This document shows positions 41,097 through 52,174 of a stretch of 57,684 nt of DNA, piece after piece. Both the position numbers and the translations under genes were made by a program. A model generated the notes under the pieces. The model was not told where the DNA came from. It saw only the letters and a program-made list of their open reading frames with translations, and did no database searches. The stretch's first letter is position 1. Each line of letters starts with the position of its first letter. The DNA lies in assembly GCF_016879755.1 (NCBI RefSeq), contig NZ_WOFU01000013.1, forward strand, positions 1-57,684. The letters run 5' to 3'. This stretch comes from Bacillus sp. B15-48 (GTDB lineage Bacteria > Bacillota > Bacilli > Bacillales > Cytobacillaceae).

Positions 41097-41301
41097 ATCC
41101 GTGAGTATAGTCGGCTTCTCCGCGATTAAGTCCTCCGCGTCTTTCAATTTCTTTAATGATTTCTCTATGCAATGATTGCCCTTCTACATTTAAATAGGGA
41201 ACGACTTGTTGCAATGAATGATGATAAAAAGCGAGTTCACTATCTTTCCAATCGTTTTTTGACATCATTGATAATTCTGTCATATCTCTTCCCACATACA
41301 T
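41077..41301 (-). CDS. yfhS: YfhS family protein
   Basis: A 74-residue soluble protein (MTELSMMSKNDWKDSELAFY ... EIIKEIERRGGLNRGEADY) matching the small YfhS family of Bacillus, found at this position in B. subtilis. Function unknown. AAAGGAAGAG precedes the ATG. Its stop lies inside the hairpin shared with mutY. Confidence 0.82.
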   Translation of the reverse strand: MYVGRDMTELSMMSKNDWKDSELAFYHHSLQQVVPYLNVEGQSLHREIIKEIERRGGLNRGEADYTHGSKINYD

Positions 41302-41413
41302 CGCACTCTTCCTTTCTCGGTTATACGTTAAAAGTAGTTTGAGTTGGATGATTGTCTTCTATACGTTCAACAGCTAAAATAAAACAGAGAAGAAATAGAA
41401 AGGAAATGTATAA

Positions 41414-42163
<750 letters not shown>

Positions 42164-42249
42164 TATTTACATATTCCTATTTTTGGTAAAAGATTTTTGG
42201 ATAACACCTCTAACGGATGGATAAATTAAGTTTCGTGGAGGTGATAACG

Positions 42250-42543
42250 ATGGCAAACAGACCAAACAAAACACAATCTGGAACAAACATTCAGCAAGTA
42301 AGACAACAAAATGCTCAAGCTGCACAAGGTGGGCAATATGGAACTGAATTTGCTAGCGAGACAAATGCTCAAGAGGTAAGACAACAAAACGCTCAAGCTG
42401 CTCGTGGAAGCCAACAGCAACAAGGTGGGCAATATGGAACTGAATTTGCTAGCGAAACAAATGTGCAACAAGTAAGACAACAAAACCAACAAGCAGAAGC
42501 TAGAAAGTCTCAGAACTCTTCTGGACAATATGGCCAAAACTAA
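42250..42543 (+). CDS. sspE: Gamma-type small acid-soluble spore protein
   Basis: A 97-residue, Gln/Asn/Ala-rich spore storage protein. Two near-identical repeats contain GGQYGTEFASETN followed by QQVRQQN/QEVRQQN; the TEFASET site is cleaved by the germination protease GPR. γ-SASPs serve as amino-acid reserve during outgrowth and do not bind DNA. ATG 42250 has GGAGGTGA upstream; the longer frame from 42217 adds an unrelated leader. The DNA repeats are about 96 bases apart. A strong terminator follows. Confidence 0.95.
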   Translation: MANRPNKTQSGTNIQQVRQQNAQAAQGGQYGTEFASETNAQEVRQQNAQAARGSQQQQGGQYGTEFASETNVQQVRQQNQQAEARKSQNSSGQYGQN

Positions 42544-42551
42544 TTAAAGAA

Positions 42552-42588
42552 GAAAAAGCACCCTCTTTATGAAGAGGGTGCTTTTTCT
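42552..42588 (+). terminator. Terminator after sspE
   Basis: AAAAAGCACCCTCTT and AAGAGGGTGCTTTTT are perfect complements around TATG. Confidence 0.93.
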
Positions 42589-42700
42589 TCGACAAAAATT
42601 CTTATTCATCAACAGAAAAAGATAGAGGAGCTAGCTGTCTTTTCACGAATATAGTACGTATAAAACAATTCTGAAAAATAATCACAAGCGGAGGCATTTC

Positions 42701-42955
42701 ATGGATCAGTTTAATGAATTGGTATCGATGCAATTGAAGACGATGGATAAGCTTTTATATTTACAATCAGAACTTGAGCGCTGTCAGGAAGTCGAAAGAC
42801 AACTCGTTACCTTGAGACAAAATACCGAGCTTGAGGAGGTTCGTGCGGAGATTGATCGCATGAAAGAAGAACTAAGTGACATTCATCGAGTTTTTGAGGA
42901 ACAAACAGAAGAAGTCATCCGTTCCTATCAAGAAATGAAAATGATGATTCGCTGA
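42701..42955 (+). CDS. ygaB: YgaB family protein
   Basis: An 84-residue protein that is a single coiled coil over most of its length (LQSELERCQEVERQLVTLRQ ... EIDRMKEELSDIHRVFEEQT). It corresponds to B. subtilis YgaB in length and position between sspE and ygaC. Function unknown. GGAGG lies seven bases before the ATG. Confidence 0.88.
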   Translation: MDQFNELVSMQLKTMDKLLYLQSELERCQEVERQLVTLRQNTELEEVRAEIDRMKEELSDIHRVFEEQTEEVIRSYQEMKMMIR

Positions 42956-43149
42956 AAAATATAGAAATAATGAAAAAAACAGGGCCTCGTAAATGAAAAC
43001 GGTGGCTCTATTGTTTTAAATTTTTGTTCGAACCGTTATAATAGTAGAAAAAGGATTCGTTTTGTTACCTTAAGTTCGTTTTTGCATTTATCTATTCCAG
43101 TTAATTGTTAGGTTACAAAGCTCCGAGAAAGGAAAGTAGGGAGAAATTT

Positions 43150-43680
43150 ATGGGCGTACCCACTGAAGGTGAATCTGTCCAAATACATAGCTATAAACAT
43201 AATGGGCACATCCATAGAGTATGGGATGAGACGACCATTCTAAAGGGAACGCAGAACCTTGTCATCGGTGCCAATGATCGGACCATCGTGACGGAATCAG
43301 ATGGCCGCACATGGATTACAAGAGAGCCTGCGATTTGTTATTTTCATTCTCAGCATTGGTTTAATGTAATCGGGATGCTCCGCGAGGATGGGGTGTATTA
43401 CTATTGCAATCTTAGTTCGCCTTTTATCTTTGATGAAGAAGCTTTAAAATATATAGATTATGATCTCGATATTAAAGTTTTTCCTGATATGACGTTTAAT
43501 TTGCTAGATGAGGATGAGTATGAGCGGCATCGGCAAGAAATGCAATACCCTGAAGTAATCGATAAAATTTTAAAATTTAATGTTGAAAAACTTATGCGGT
43601 GGATAAGGCAAAGAAAGGGACCGTTCTCTCCAGATTTTATTGATATTTGGTATGAGCGTTACTTAACTTATCGCCGTTGA
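43150..43680 (+). CDS. ntdP: Nucleoside tri-/diphosphate phosphatase (DUF402)
   Basis: A 176-residue protein, the same length as B. subtilis YgaC. The DUF402 β-barrel contains [20 protein letters not shown] (about residues 55-75) and YYCNLSSPF with [20 protein letters not shown], whose acidic residues bind the metal pair in characterised homologues that hydrolyse nucleoside tri- and diphosphates. ATG 43150 has GGGAG upstream; the frame back to 43105 has none. It precedes the ABC exporter gene ygaD. Confidence 0.92.
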   Translation: MGVPTEGESVQIHSYKHNGHIHRVWDETTILKGTQNLVIGANDRTIVTESDGRTWITREPAICYFHSQHWFNVIGMLREDGVYYYCNLSSPFIFDEEALKYIDYDLDIKVFPDMTFNLLDEDEYERHRQEMQYPEVIDKILKFNVEKLMRWIRQRKGPFSPDFIDIWYERYLTYRR

Positions 43681-43730
43681 TCAGATTGTTCGAAGAAATT
43701 GCTTGAAAACTTATTCATGGAGTGAATGGT

Positions 43731-43764
43731 AAAAAACCTGTTGAATGGTTTCAACAGGTTTTTA
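43731..43764 (+). terminator. Terminator after ntdP
   Basis: AAAAACCTGTTGA and TCAACAGGTTTTT are perfect complements around ATGGTT. Confidence 0.9.
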
Positions 43765-43818
43765 TATGTTATTTTAATATAAAAGGTTTCTTTTTGTTTA
43801 CTTAGGGGGAAGATTTTT

Positions 43819-45567
43819 TTGGGAAGTGTAAACAGGTATCTTAAATTCGTAAAACCGTATCGCTGGCAAATATTAGGTACCATTTTAATTGGGATACTGA
43901 AATTTGCAATTCCCCTGTTGATTCCATTGCTGATTAAATATGTGATTGATGACGTTGTTCAAAATGATGCCTTAACGAGTGCTGATAAAACGTCGCAGCT
44001 ATTAACGGTGATGGGAATCATGATTGTTATATTTGTTATTGTCCGACCGCCGATTGAATATTATCGTCAATACTTTGCACAATGGACGGCCAATAAAATT
44101 TTATATGACATTAGGGACAAATTATTTACTCATCTGCAAAAATTAAGTTTTAAATATTATTCGAATACAAGGGCAGGCGAGGTCATTTCACGAGTAATTA
44201 ATGATGTAGAACAAACGAAAAATTTTGTTGTGACGGGATTAATGAATCTATGGCTTGATGTCGCGACCATTATTATTGCAGTGGCAATTATGTTTACAAT
44301 GGATGTGCCTTTAACGTTCGTGTCGCTCATTTTGTTTCCGTTGTATGCGTTTTCGGTACGTTACTTCTTCGGGAACTTGCGAAGGCTGACAAGGGTTCGT
44401 TCACAGGCTCTTGCTGGTGTCCAAAGTTATTTACATGAACGCGTCGCGGGGATTTCACTAGTAAAAAGCTTTGCTCTAGAAGATTATGAACAAAAGCAAT
44501 TTGATAAACAAAATCGTAATTTTTTACAAAAGGCAGTTGATCATACTAGATGGAATGCAAAAGCGTTTGCGGTTGTCAATACGATAACAGATGTAGCTCC
44601 TTTGATCGTCATTGGCTATGCTGGATACCAAGCGGTTCAAGGAGAGATTACGATTGGGACGATGATTGCCTTTATCAGTTACATTGATAAATTATATAAC
44701 CCACTTCGAAGATTAGTGAATTCATCGACGACGCTCACACAGTCGATTGCCTCAATGGATCGTGTGTTTGAATTAATCGATGAGAAATATGATATTAAAA
44801 ATCAACCGGATGCAGTAGAGCTAAAGAATGTAAAAGGGAATATCAAATTTGAAAATGTTAGCTTTGCATATGACGAAGATGGCGATGATGTTCTAAAAAA
44901 TATTAGCTTTGAAGCAAGGCAAGGGGAAACCATTGCACTTGTAGGGATGAGCGGTGGTGGTAAATCATCCTTTGTTAGCTTAATCCCACGTTTTTATGAT
45001 GTTACCGATGGGAGGATTCTCCTTGACGAAAAAGATATTCGTAATTATAAAATTCATTCATTGCGTGATAAAATAGGAATGGTCCTACAGGATAATATTT
45101 TATTTAGTGAATCAGTGAAAGCAAATATTCTCCTAGGGAAGCCTGAAGCGAGCGATGAGGAAGTGATTGAAGCTGCCAAGGCGGCAAATGCACATGAGTT
45201 TATCTTGTCGCTACCGGAAGGGTATGATACGAAGGTTGGGGAAAGGGGAGTAAAGCTCTCAGGTGGACAAAGACAGCGGGTCGCGATTGCCCGGGTATTT
45301 TTGAAAAACCCACCAATTCTAATCCTTGATGAAGCCACATCTGCGCTTGATCTCGAAAGTGAGCACTTAATTCAAGAAGCATTAGAGAAATTAGCTAAAG
45401 ATCGAACGACTTTCATCGTTGCCCACCGGTTATCGACGATTACCCATGCGAATCGTATTGTTTTAATTGAGCATGGAAAGATTGTTGAGGTAGGGACACA
45501 TGAGGAGTTGATGGCACTTGAAGGAGGTTATCATCGATTATTTCAGGTGCAGCAATTTGAGAATTAG
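43819..45567 (+). CDS. ygaD: ABC exporter (YgaD), homodimer type
   Basis: A 582-residue half-transporter: six-helix TMD (~1-320) and NBD (~340-580). Consensus motifs are intact: Walker [16 protein letters not shown], signature [14 protein letters not shown], Walker [13 protein letters not shown] and switch VAHRLSTI. It can therefore work as a homodimeric exporter, unlike the yfiBC pair in this window. TTG start after GGGGGAAG. Position matches ygaD. Substrate not known; the lipid/drug exporter family is the nearest description. Confidence 0.92.
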   Translation: MGSVNRYLKFVKPYRWQILGTILIGILKFAIPLLIPLLIKYVIDDVVQNDALTSADKTSQLLTVMGIMIVIFVIVRPPIEYYRQYFAQWTANKILYDIRDKLFTHLQKLSFKYYSNTRAGEVISRVINDVEQTKNFVVTGLMNLWLDVATIIIAVAIMFTMDVPLTFVSLILFPLYAFSVRYFFGNLRRLTRVRSQALAGVQSYLHERVAGISLVKSFALEDYEQKQFDKQNRNFLQKAVDHTRWNAKAFAVVNTITDVAPLIVIGYAGYQAVQGEITIGTMIAFISYIDKLYNPLRRLVNSSTTLTQSIASMDRVFELIDEKYDIKNQPDAVELKNVKGNIKFENVSFAYDEDGDDVLKNISFEARQGETIALVGMSGGGKSSFVSLIPRFYDVTDGRILLDEKDIRNYKIHSLRDKIGMVLQDNILFSESVKANILLGKPEASDEEVIEAAKAANAHEFILSLPEGYDTKVGERGVKLSGGQRQRVAIARVFLKNPPILILDEATSALDLESEHLIQEALEKLAKDRTTFIVAHRLSTITHANRIVLIEHGKIVEVGTHEELMALEGGYHRLFQVQQFEN

Positions 45568-45573
45568 ATAGGA

Positions 45574-45605
45574 AAAACAGCAGTTTTCTGAACTGCTGTT
45601 TTTTA
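45574..45605 (+). terminator. Terminator after ygaD
   Basis: AACAGCAGTT and AACTGCTGTT pair around TTCTG, followed by TTTT. Confidence 0.9.
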
Positions 45606-45634
45606 AAAGATAAGAAAGTATATAATTTTGGATC

Positions 45635-45665
45635 TACCACAGTCATTCGTGCTGTGGTATTTTTG
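45635..45665 (+). terminator. Second terminator-like hairpin
   Basis: TACCACAG and CTGTGGTA pair around TCATTCGTG, then TTTTTG. TATAAT lies just upstream (45621), so it could end a very short transcript or back up the ygaD terminator. Confidence 0.55.
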
Positions 45666-45919
45666 TTTCATGGGGGACTAACATTTTTTTGGTAATTTTT
45701 TTCGATAAACACCAACATTGGGAAGCTTTTAAAAGAAAACACGGTGCTAAAATCCGTCCCATTGTAATCAAGGAGTTTGAGAAATCGCGATTGTGGTGAC
45801 CTTAAAAAAGGGTTTAAGCTTTTGGTGGATAATTTTTACAGATTTTTCAAAAAGAGGTCATTTATGAACATTTGATCGAAGAGATTTGTAGGCTTTTTAA
45901 CCGATAATGCTGGTAACGC
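45666..45919. other. Gene-free stretch
   Basis: AT-rich sequence between the ygaD terminators and the palindrome array. No reading frame with a start, ribosome binding site or recognisable product was found, and there is no hairpin followed by a T-tract. Confidence 0.5.
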
Positions 45920-45920
45920 G

Positions 45921-46211
45921 TTTTTTAATCCAAGTACTCGTATTAAAAACACCAAATTTCTTTAATATATTGCTAGTACTCGGAATAAAACGCTGTAAAA
46001 TGAAGGGTTAATCCAAGTACTAGCAATAAAATGAGGTCAGAAGGCCGCTATAATCCCTGTACTAGTAATAAAAAACGACCAAAAATCGCTTTAATCCCAG
46101 TACTAGCATAAAACCAGCCCAATAATCACGGTTAATCCGAGTACTAGCAAAAAAACATAACCTATTGTATGAACTATCCACCTTTTTAATTCGAGTACTG
46201 GGAATAAAAAG
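45921..46211. repeat. Array of seven ~41-bp palindromic repeats centred on AGTACT
   Basis: GTACT occurs at 45934, 45976, 46017, 46059, 46100, 46141 and 46195, so spacings are 42, 41, 42, 41, 41 and 54. Each copy fits TTAATCCNAGTACTNGNAATAAAA, an imperfect palindrome of about 22 bp; the ~19 bases between copies are unrelated. Copies differ from each other at several positions. No reading frame crosses the array. It could be a multi-site protein-binding region or part of a dispersed Bacillus repeat family. Confidence 0.85.
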
Positions 46212-46389
46212 CCCTTCATTTCATAATCAAACGAGTTGTTAATTAATTATAGAGAACGATGTAGGTGGTACGTTTATTTTTTGAAAATGTCATTCATGTC
46301 CTTCTGTGAACATTTTGCGGTTTTTTTGGTGATAATTCCCTTGTAACCCAAAGAAACGTTAATTTAACTATAATATATACATTGGATAA

Positions 46390-46419
46390 AAGGACCGGGC
46401 GGTTTTTGCCCGGTTTTTT
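46390..46419. terminator. Bidirectional terminator at the end of ygaE
   Basis: ACCGGGC and GCCCGGT pair around GGTTTTT with T-tracts on both strands (leftward TCCTTTT). Confidence 0.8.
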
Positions 46420-47501
46420 TAATCTTCAATCGTAGAGTCGACGTATATGTGTTTATCATCTTTATGGTAGGACTGAAAACTAGAAATCAATCTGTCCAAA
46501 TGCTCTAATTGTTCTCCGTACTCCATAATAACTGCGACGAGCTGTATCATATGATACTGTATTTGATCATCTGCATGAGTTATCCTATTTTGGTGAACGA
46601 GAAATAATTCGAGCAGTTCTTTTTTATTAAAGCAATCATGTCCTTCAATTATAGTAACTTCGGGGTTTATCTTCCCGATATATTTTAACATGACTTGTTC
46701 ATGAAGGTTAATTATACAATCGAGATGCTCTTGAATGGCTTCTTGAAAGCCTTCAGGCATTTGATGTGTTTCGTTTTCATAGCGGTGTAATCTTTTTAAA
46801 GTATCGAGAGCGGCTTTATTCGTTGTAATCATTTGTCGGTAAACGACTAGCTTTCGTGATTTTGCCAAGCTATGCTTTTTAAAATAATTCCGTTCTTCTT
46901 CATACATAATAAAAAGATTTTCAAGCTTGATCATCCCTTCGCCAAGCTTTTCGATGTCTTCTTTTAATAGTTGGTGTTCTGAGGCATGTCTTGTACTAAT
47001 CCGGATCCATTTCGATATTTCTTCATTTAAAAATGCGTTTTTTTGATAAAGCTTTTTCTCGTATTTTGGCGGAAAAAAAACAAGGTTAACGATGAAGGCT
47101 GCAATAACCCCGATAATGATTGTGGTAAAGCGTAAGAGAGCGAATTCGAAGAAATCGTCTCCAGGTGTAACCATAATAGCAATCAACATTACTAGCGATA
47201 AAGAAATGGTGTTTTCAAGTTTTAACTTAAGGTTGATTGCAATCACCAAAATAGCAGCGAGACCGATAATGAAAAAATTATTTCCTAGTGTTAAGACAAA
47301 TAAGACAGCGATGATGGCCCCGATGATGTTCCCTTGAATTTGTTCAATGACCGTGAGATAGGAACGGTAAATCGTTGGCTGTACAGCAAAAATGGCTGCG
47401 ATTCCAGCAAATACAGGAGATGGTAGCTCTAATAGCTGGGCAAGAAATAAAGATAAAATAATGGCAATTCCCGTTTTTAAAATGCGGGCACCGAATTTCA
47501 T
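46419..47501 (-). CDS. ygaE: Aromatic acid exporter family protein (YgaE)
   Basis: A 360-residue membrane protein. Residues 1-~145 hold five to six helices with FAVQPTIYRSYLTVIEQIQG, the ArAE/FUSC-like motif, and the rest is a helical cytoplasmic domain ending in SFQSYHKDDKHIYVD. The family exports aromatic carboxylic acids and related compounds. AAAGGAACC precedes the ATG. The position between ygaD and gsaB agrees with B. subtilis ygaE. Confidence 0.87.
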   Translation of the reverse strand: MKFGARILKTGIAIILSLFLAQLLELPSPVFAGIAAIFAVQPTIYRSYLTVIEQIQGNIIGAIIAVLFVLTLGNNFFIIGLAAILVIAINLKLKLENTISLSLVMLIAIMVTPGDDFFEFALLRFTTIIIGVIAAFIVNLVFFPPKYEKKLYQKNAFLNEEISKWIRISTRHASEHQLLKEDIEKLGEGMIKLENLFIMYEEERNYFKKHSLAKSRKLVVYRQMITTNKAALDTLKRLHRYENETHQMPEGFQEAIQEHLDCIINLHEQVMLKYIGKINPEVTIIEGHDCFNKKELLELFLVHQNRITHADDQIQYHMIQLVAVIMEYGEQLEHLDRLISSFQSYHKDDKHIYVDSTIED

Positions 47502-47670
47502 GGATGGTTGGTTCCTTTCTGCTTATCATAAAATGCCTTTTGGTATTATAAATAGTACGCGTAATCTTATACATTAGACAGCTAAACACATGTACTATAC
47601 AGTCATTTTACAATAAGTTCAAGGAAAAGATTTGTCAATTTAGTGAAAGCAGAATTATTCGTTTTCCAAT

Positions 47671-47702
47671 AAAAAAGAACCGAGAATGGCTCGGTTCTTC
47701 TT
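47671..47702. terminator. Terminator of gltB
   Basis: AAGAACCGAG and CTCGGTTCTT are perfect complements around five bases; read leftward the stem is followed by TTTTTTA. Confidence 0.9.
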
Positions 47703-47710
47703 AACATTAT

Positions 47711-50700
47711 TTATTCAGTTGATACTGACGGATCGGCTTGCTCTTTTACTGGGACGATTTGGAGGAAATGTTGTTCAGGGTTTACGAGTAGTGTAGTAAG
47801 CTCTGATGCTTCAGAATTTTGACCATTTTGTTTTAATAATTCTATATAGCGGCTAAGCAGCTCTTGAACATCACATTTTCCATTTTCCGTAAGCGTATCA
47901 ATCGTCACTTTCGCTCCTTTTGCGATTCGGCGTTTTATTGCCTCTTTTGTTAAACCCATTTCAGGCTGATGACGTAGGTAGATAACTCCGCCTGTCATCC
48001 CAGCGCAAATCCAAGGACCGGGATCTCCAAGTACAAGGCCACGACCATTCGTCATATATTCAAAGGCAAAGCCTTTAATGTTGGCATTTGCACCAATATT
48101 GCCAAATTCCTTTTCTGGAATCGGGCTTTGGAGTTGGCCACCGAAGATCATATCTGCACCTGAAAGTCGGATGCCCGCACGAGCATCTGCATTTCCTTGT
48201 GCTACTAGCAACCCTTTTTGAGCGCCATAGCCAAATCCTTTCCCGACAGAGCCATTAAAGAACTGTCCAGTTTTGCCTTTAGATTTAAGGATAAAAATAT
48301 TCCCGCCAAATGATGTCTTCCCTACGCCATCTTGGCCGCCACCGTTGACTTCAATCGCAATCCCTTCGGTGTTATATGCACCAAGGCCATTTCCAAGAAT
48401 CGAATCTTTGTATTTTAATGAAACAGGATTTAGTTTTTTGTAGGAACCATCGAGACGACCGCGAACACGATGACAACTAACCCGGCTTGCAAGTACCCTT
48501 TGGCTCGAATTCACCATTTGAAACTCACGGGATCGAAGTAATTCTTCATCAATCGCATCCAAATACTCCGCACCTGCGGCGATTTGACGAGGCTGTGCTT
48601 CAAGAGAAGCAGCAGCTTCCTGATAATAAAACTGACTAATCTCTAGCTGTTTTAGTAAATAAGACAAATCAAGCAGGTTCTTCCCTTTTACTTGTTCGAG
48701 AAGTTCTGAACGGCCAACGGCCTCTTGAAGATCTTTCACACCAACAGAGGCGGCAAGCGCTTTTAATTCGTTTCCGAAAGCAGTAAATAAATTCATTATT
48801 CCTTGTACAGCTGAATCAAACTGTCTAGGGACGAAGCGGCGCAGCCCGTGGGCTTTTGCTTGTGCTTCGGACTCAATTTGTGTAGCGATTCCGACATGAC
48901 ATGTATCAAGATGACAGCCACGGCATGTTGTACAACCAATCGCTAGCATCGATAAGGTGCCAAAACCGATACGATTCGCTCCTAAAAGCATAATTTTAAA
49001 AGCATCTTGTGCACTTCTAATCCCGCCGTCAGCCCAAAGTTCAACTGAATCGCGAAGCCCTGCTTCTAAAAGTGCGTTATGAGCGGCTTTTACTCCGATT
49101 TCAACAGGAAGACCAACATGCTGAAGTGCATGAATCCTTGCGGCGCCTGTTCCGCCGTCAAATCCGCTAAGTGTTATAATGTCTGCCCCGGCCTTTGCGA
49201 TTCCAACCGCGATTGTTCCGATGTTTGGTACTACAGGAACTTTCACGGAAACTTTCGCCATGTCATTGCCTGTTTTTAACTCTTGGATCATTTGTGCCAA
49301 GTCCTCAATCGAGTAAATATCATGGTTATTGGAAGGAGAAATAAGGTCCGAACCGATTGTTGCGTTTCTTGTTTCAGCGATTTTAGCGGTTACTTTTGAA
49401 CCTGGCAAGTGTCCGCCTTCTCCAGGCTTTGCTCCTTGACCAATTTTAATTTCTAAAAGATTGGAAGAATTTAAAAGCTCAGCATTGACGCCGAAACGCC
49501 CTGACGCGACTTGTTGACCACGTGTTCGTGGGTACTTCCCAAGCATATCTTTGATTTCGCCGCCTTCACCGTTTAACGAGATCATATTCAAACGATCGGC
49601 TCCTTCCGCATAGGCGCGGAACGCAATTTCATTTTGTGATCCAAAAGACATTGATGAGATGATAAATGGCAAGCTGTGTTCACCAACCCTAAGGTTGACA
49701 TCTTTTGGGGAGATTTCTGATTCAGTTTGTTTTAATTTTGTTAAATGGCGAATGGTTGTCGGATTTTTTTCTTCTTGTTCCGAAATCTTTTCGCGATAAC
49801 GACTATAGTCACCTGTAACCGCAACTTCGCCAATTGATTTCCAAACCCTTGGGAAGAGGCTAAAAGAACGGTCAAGTCGTGCCTGTTCATTTTGATAATC
49901 TGCTGCACGCTTTAGTGCGTCTTCCTTCATATGAGTATAATTGTATTGTAGTTCACTGCTGCCAAAGAAGTTGGCAATCTTTAAATGCTTGGAGATTTCC
50001 TCATTAAGTCCAATTGCAGAAAATAGTCGTCCATAGCCACGCAGTTCATGAATTCCAATCGTAGAAATGACCTTTTCAAGTCCTTTAGTTAATGCTTGAT
50101 AAAGATTGAGTACCGGTTGAATGGTCTCGTTCATGACAGTCGTAAACATATAATACGGGCTAACGAGATCAGCGCCAAATCCAAGAGCCGTGATGAGATC
50201 ATGTAATGAACGGATTGCTGCTGAGCGAAGCAGCAATGAACAGTTCCGTCTTAATCCAGCATCTGCTAATGCATGATCAACCACTGAAGTGACAAGATGC
50301 GAATCAAGCCATAACCTATCTTGATGTGCTTTGGCATCATCTAACACAATCAGTACTTTTCCATTGTTAACTGCATCGATTGTTTCCGTCGAGATCCGCG
50401 TTAACGCCTCTTGAATGGTTTCTTGTTCTTCAAAAACTGTTTCAATATAAGCAACAAGCTTCAGTTCTTGAAAATAGTGAATGATTTGATCCATGCTTGG
50501 TTGATCAAGTGTTTGCGAACATTCAAACCCTATTTTTCCTTCAATTAATAATGGAGTTTGTAATTCCAAGACTTTTCCGCCTGAATCTTTTGTAAATAAT
50601 TGTGGTCGTTTGCCGATAATCGTTCTCGTCGAGAAATGCTCAGTTTCACGATCGCGGTCAATTGCAGGATTTGTGACTACAGCTACGCTTTCTTTAATAA

Positions 50701-52174
50701 AATCAGGGATGTTTCTTCTCATTGGATTTAGGGCCGCAAGTGGAGAGTCATGACCAAGAGAGCGAATCGGTTCAACGCCTTTTTCGGCCATTTGTTCGAT
50801 AAGTTGGACATGCTCGCGTTCCCAGCCAAATGCTTTGTATTGACCGTTATGAATGTTGTCAGGGTAGCGTACCGTTACTACTTTTTGAAAATTCGGTAAA
50901 TTTAAACGGTTGTGCGAGTGGTTAACGTCTAAGCGTTTTGAAAACCGCTTGTATACCTCCTCCTGGAATGCCTGCTGTTCGTAGAGTTCAATTTGGTCTC
51001 CATTCCATTTTAAACCGATTTTTTCCCCGGGAGCCAATGGTTTCGGTTCTCCAGTATAGTTAGACGCTGGAACAATGCCTGGTTCAGAGGCAAATAAGTA
51101 AGAATCTTCAATATCAATCATCCATAAAGGTCGTAACCCAAGTGCATCAACGCTAAAAACTGCTTCTTCGCCGAAACGGGAGATTATTCCTGCAGGTCCT
51201 TGCGCGAAATGGCCCCAGGCTTCACGTAGATAAGTGTATAGATCTTGAAGATGTTGAGGATAAGCTTTGATTTCATTAATAATCGGTGGGAACATGGTAT
51301 CGAGTGCTTCAAATAGAGAGTAGCCTTCACGGCAGATGAAGGTTTCCAATGTTCGACTTAAGTCTTGGGAATCACTTCCATTTCTTACAAGTGGAACATT
51401 TACAAGCTTTGCTTCATCACGTAGTTTCGCAATTGTATTAATCTCGCCGTTATGACCTAAGATACTGAATGGTTGAACTCTGAAAAAGCTTGAGAGGGTA
51501 TTCGTCGAAAACCGATTGTGTCCAAGTGTCATCGTCGAAGCAATCAGCGGATTATTTAGATCATGATAATACTTAGGGAGAATATCTCCGGCTCCCATGA
51601 CTTTATATACAGCATGATATTGGCTTAACGAAGCAACATGGACAAGGTCATTTTCTTCGAAATCGACAGTAAGGGTAAATAGTTTTTTGGAAAGTTCGCT
51701 TCCAGTTTCGTTAGCTAGGCATGCGAACTGCCAGAATACGGGATTTTCTTGAATGGCAATTGGTCCGAGTGCAGAGGAGGTGGTGACTTGATTGGTTTCA
51801 AAAATCAGTTTCACCCCAGCTTGTTGTATTTTAGCTTTTAATTCAGCGAGGATTTTTGCTTGATCTCCATCACGCGAGATAAAAGTATGGCCGACGATGA
51901 AGGAATCATGATTGACGACATCAGCGTTGATGCCGGCAGTTTGTAGTTTTTCTTTCCAAAGCGCGCGTGGGATATCGATGTGAATCCCAACTCCATCTCC
52001 TTCGCCATTAATAAAACCTGCTCGATGATTCATCGTTGTTAGACCATTGATGCAGTGAAAAATATTTTCGCGGGTAGGAACTTTCTTCTTTTCAATGCTT
52101 GCAATAATTCCGCAGGCATCATGCTCTTGTTGGTTAAAATCTTTGAATAGGCTTGGATTCCATTGTTTTGTCAT
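47711..52174 (-). CDS. gltB: Glutamate synthase, large (glutamine amidotransferase/synthase) subunit
   Basis: A 1487-residue enzyme making two glutamates from glutamine and 2-oxoglutarate. A 20-residue propeptide precedes the N-terminal nucleophile Cys21 (HDACGII). Class II amidotransferase residues ~21-410; central domain ~440-700; FMN synthase domain ~780-1170 with the [3Fe-4S] cysteines in CTTCRGCHLDTC (~1078-1089); C-terminal β-helix with GSVGKGFGYGAQKG. No small subunit (gltD) is in the window. B. subtilis does not have this gene at this locus. The ATG is the only possible start, yet its Shine-Dalgarno sequence lies 40 bases upstream behind a hairpin. Confidence 0.93.
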   Translation of the reverse strand: MTKQWNPSLFKDFNQQEHDACGIIASIEKKKVPTRENIFHCINGLTTMNHRAGFINGEGDGVGIHIDIPRALWKEKLQTAGINADVVNHDSFIVGHTFISRDGDQAKILAELKAKIQQAGVKLIFETNQVTTSSALGPIAIQENPVFWQFACLANETGSELSKKLFTLTVDFEENDLVHVASLSQYHAVYKVMGAGDILPKYYHDLNNPLIASTMTLGHNRFSTNTLSSFFRVQPFSILGHNGEINTIAKLRDEAKLVNVPLVRNGSDSQDLSRTLETFICREGYSLFEALDTMFPPIINEIKAYPQHLQDLYTYLREAWGHFAQGPAGIISRFGEEAVFSVDALGLRPLWMIDIEDSYLFASEPGIVPASNYTGEPKPLAPGEKIGLKWNGDQIELYEQQAFQEEVYKRFSKRLDVNHSHNRLNLPNFQKVVTVRYPDNIHNGQYKAFGWEREHVQLIEQMAEKGVEPIRSLGHDSPLAALNPMRRNIPDFIKESVAVVTNPAIDRDRETEHFSTRTIIGKRPQLFTKDSGGKVLELQTPLLIEGKIGFECSQTLDQPSMDQIIHYFQELKLVAYIETVFEEQETIQEALTRISTETIDAVNNGKVLIVLDDAKAHQDRLWLDSHLVTSVVDHALADAGLRRNCSLLLRSAAIRSLHDLITALGFGADLVSPYYMFTTVMNETIQPVLNLYQALTKGLEKVISTIGIHELRGYGRLFSAIGLNEEISKHLKIANFFGSSELQYNYTHMKEDALKRAADYQNEQARLDRSFSLFPRVWKSIGEVAVTGDYSRYREKISEQEEKNPTTIRHLTKLKQTESEISPKDVNLRVGEHSLPFIISSMSFGSQNEIAFRAYAEGADRLNMISLNGEGGEIKDMLGKYPRTRGQQVASGRFGVNAELLNSSNLLEIKIGQGAKPGEGGHLPGSKVTAKIAETRNATIGSDLISPSNNHDIYSIEDLAQMIQELKTGNDMAKVSVKVPVVPNIGTIAVGIAKAGADIITLSGFDGGTGAARIHALQHVGLPVEIGVKAAHNALLEAGLRDSVELWADGGIRSAQDAFKIMLLGANRIGFGTLSMLAIGCTTCRGCHLDTCHVGIATQIESEAQAKAHGLRRFVPRQFDSAVQGIMNLFTAFGNELKALAASVGVKDLQEAVGRSELLEQVKGKNLLDLSYLLKQLEISQFYYQEAAASLEAQPRQIAAGAEYLDAIDEELLRSREFQMVNSSQRVLASRVSCHRVRGRLDGSYKKLNPVSLKYKDSILGNGLGAYNTEGIAIEVNGGGQDGVGKTSFGGNIFILKSKGKTGQFFNGSVGKGFGYGAQKGLLVAQGNADARAGIRLSGADMIFGGQLQSPIPEKEFGNIGANANIKGFAFEYMTNGRGLVLGDPGPWICAGMTGGVIYLRHQPEMGLTKEAIKRRIAKGAKVTIDTLTENGKCDVQELLSRYIELLKQNGQNSEASELTTLLVNPEQHFLQIVPVKEQADPSVSTE

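Noticed and set aside
42226-42537. Antisense 103-residue frame opposite sspE
   Set aside because: It is the mirror of the Gln-rich repeats of sspE, with no ribosome binding site or terminator.
45666-45919. Degenerate coding relic between ygaD and the repeat array
   Set aside because: No frame shows continuous similarity to a recognisable protein; stops are dense in all frames.
45921-46211. The 41-bp array as a CRISPR
   Set aside because: The repeats differ from each other at many positions, are only ~22 bp palindromes, spacers are ~19 bp, and no cas genes are present.
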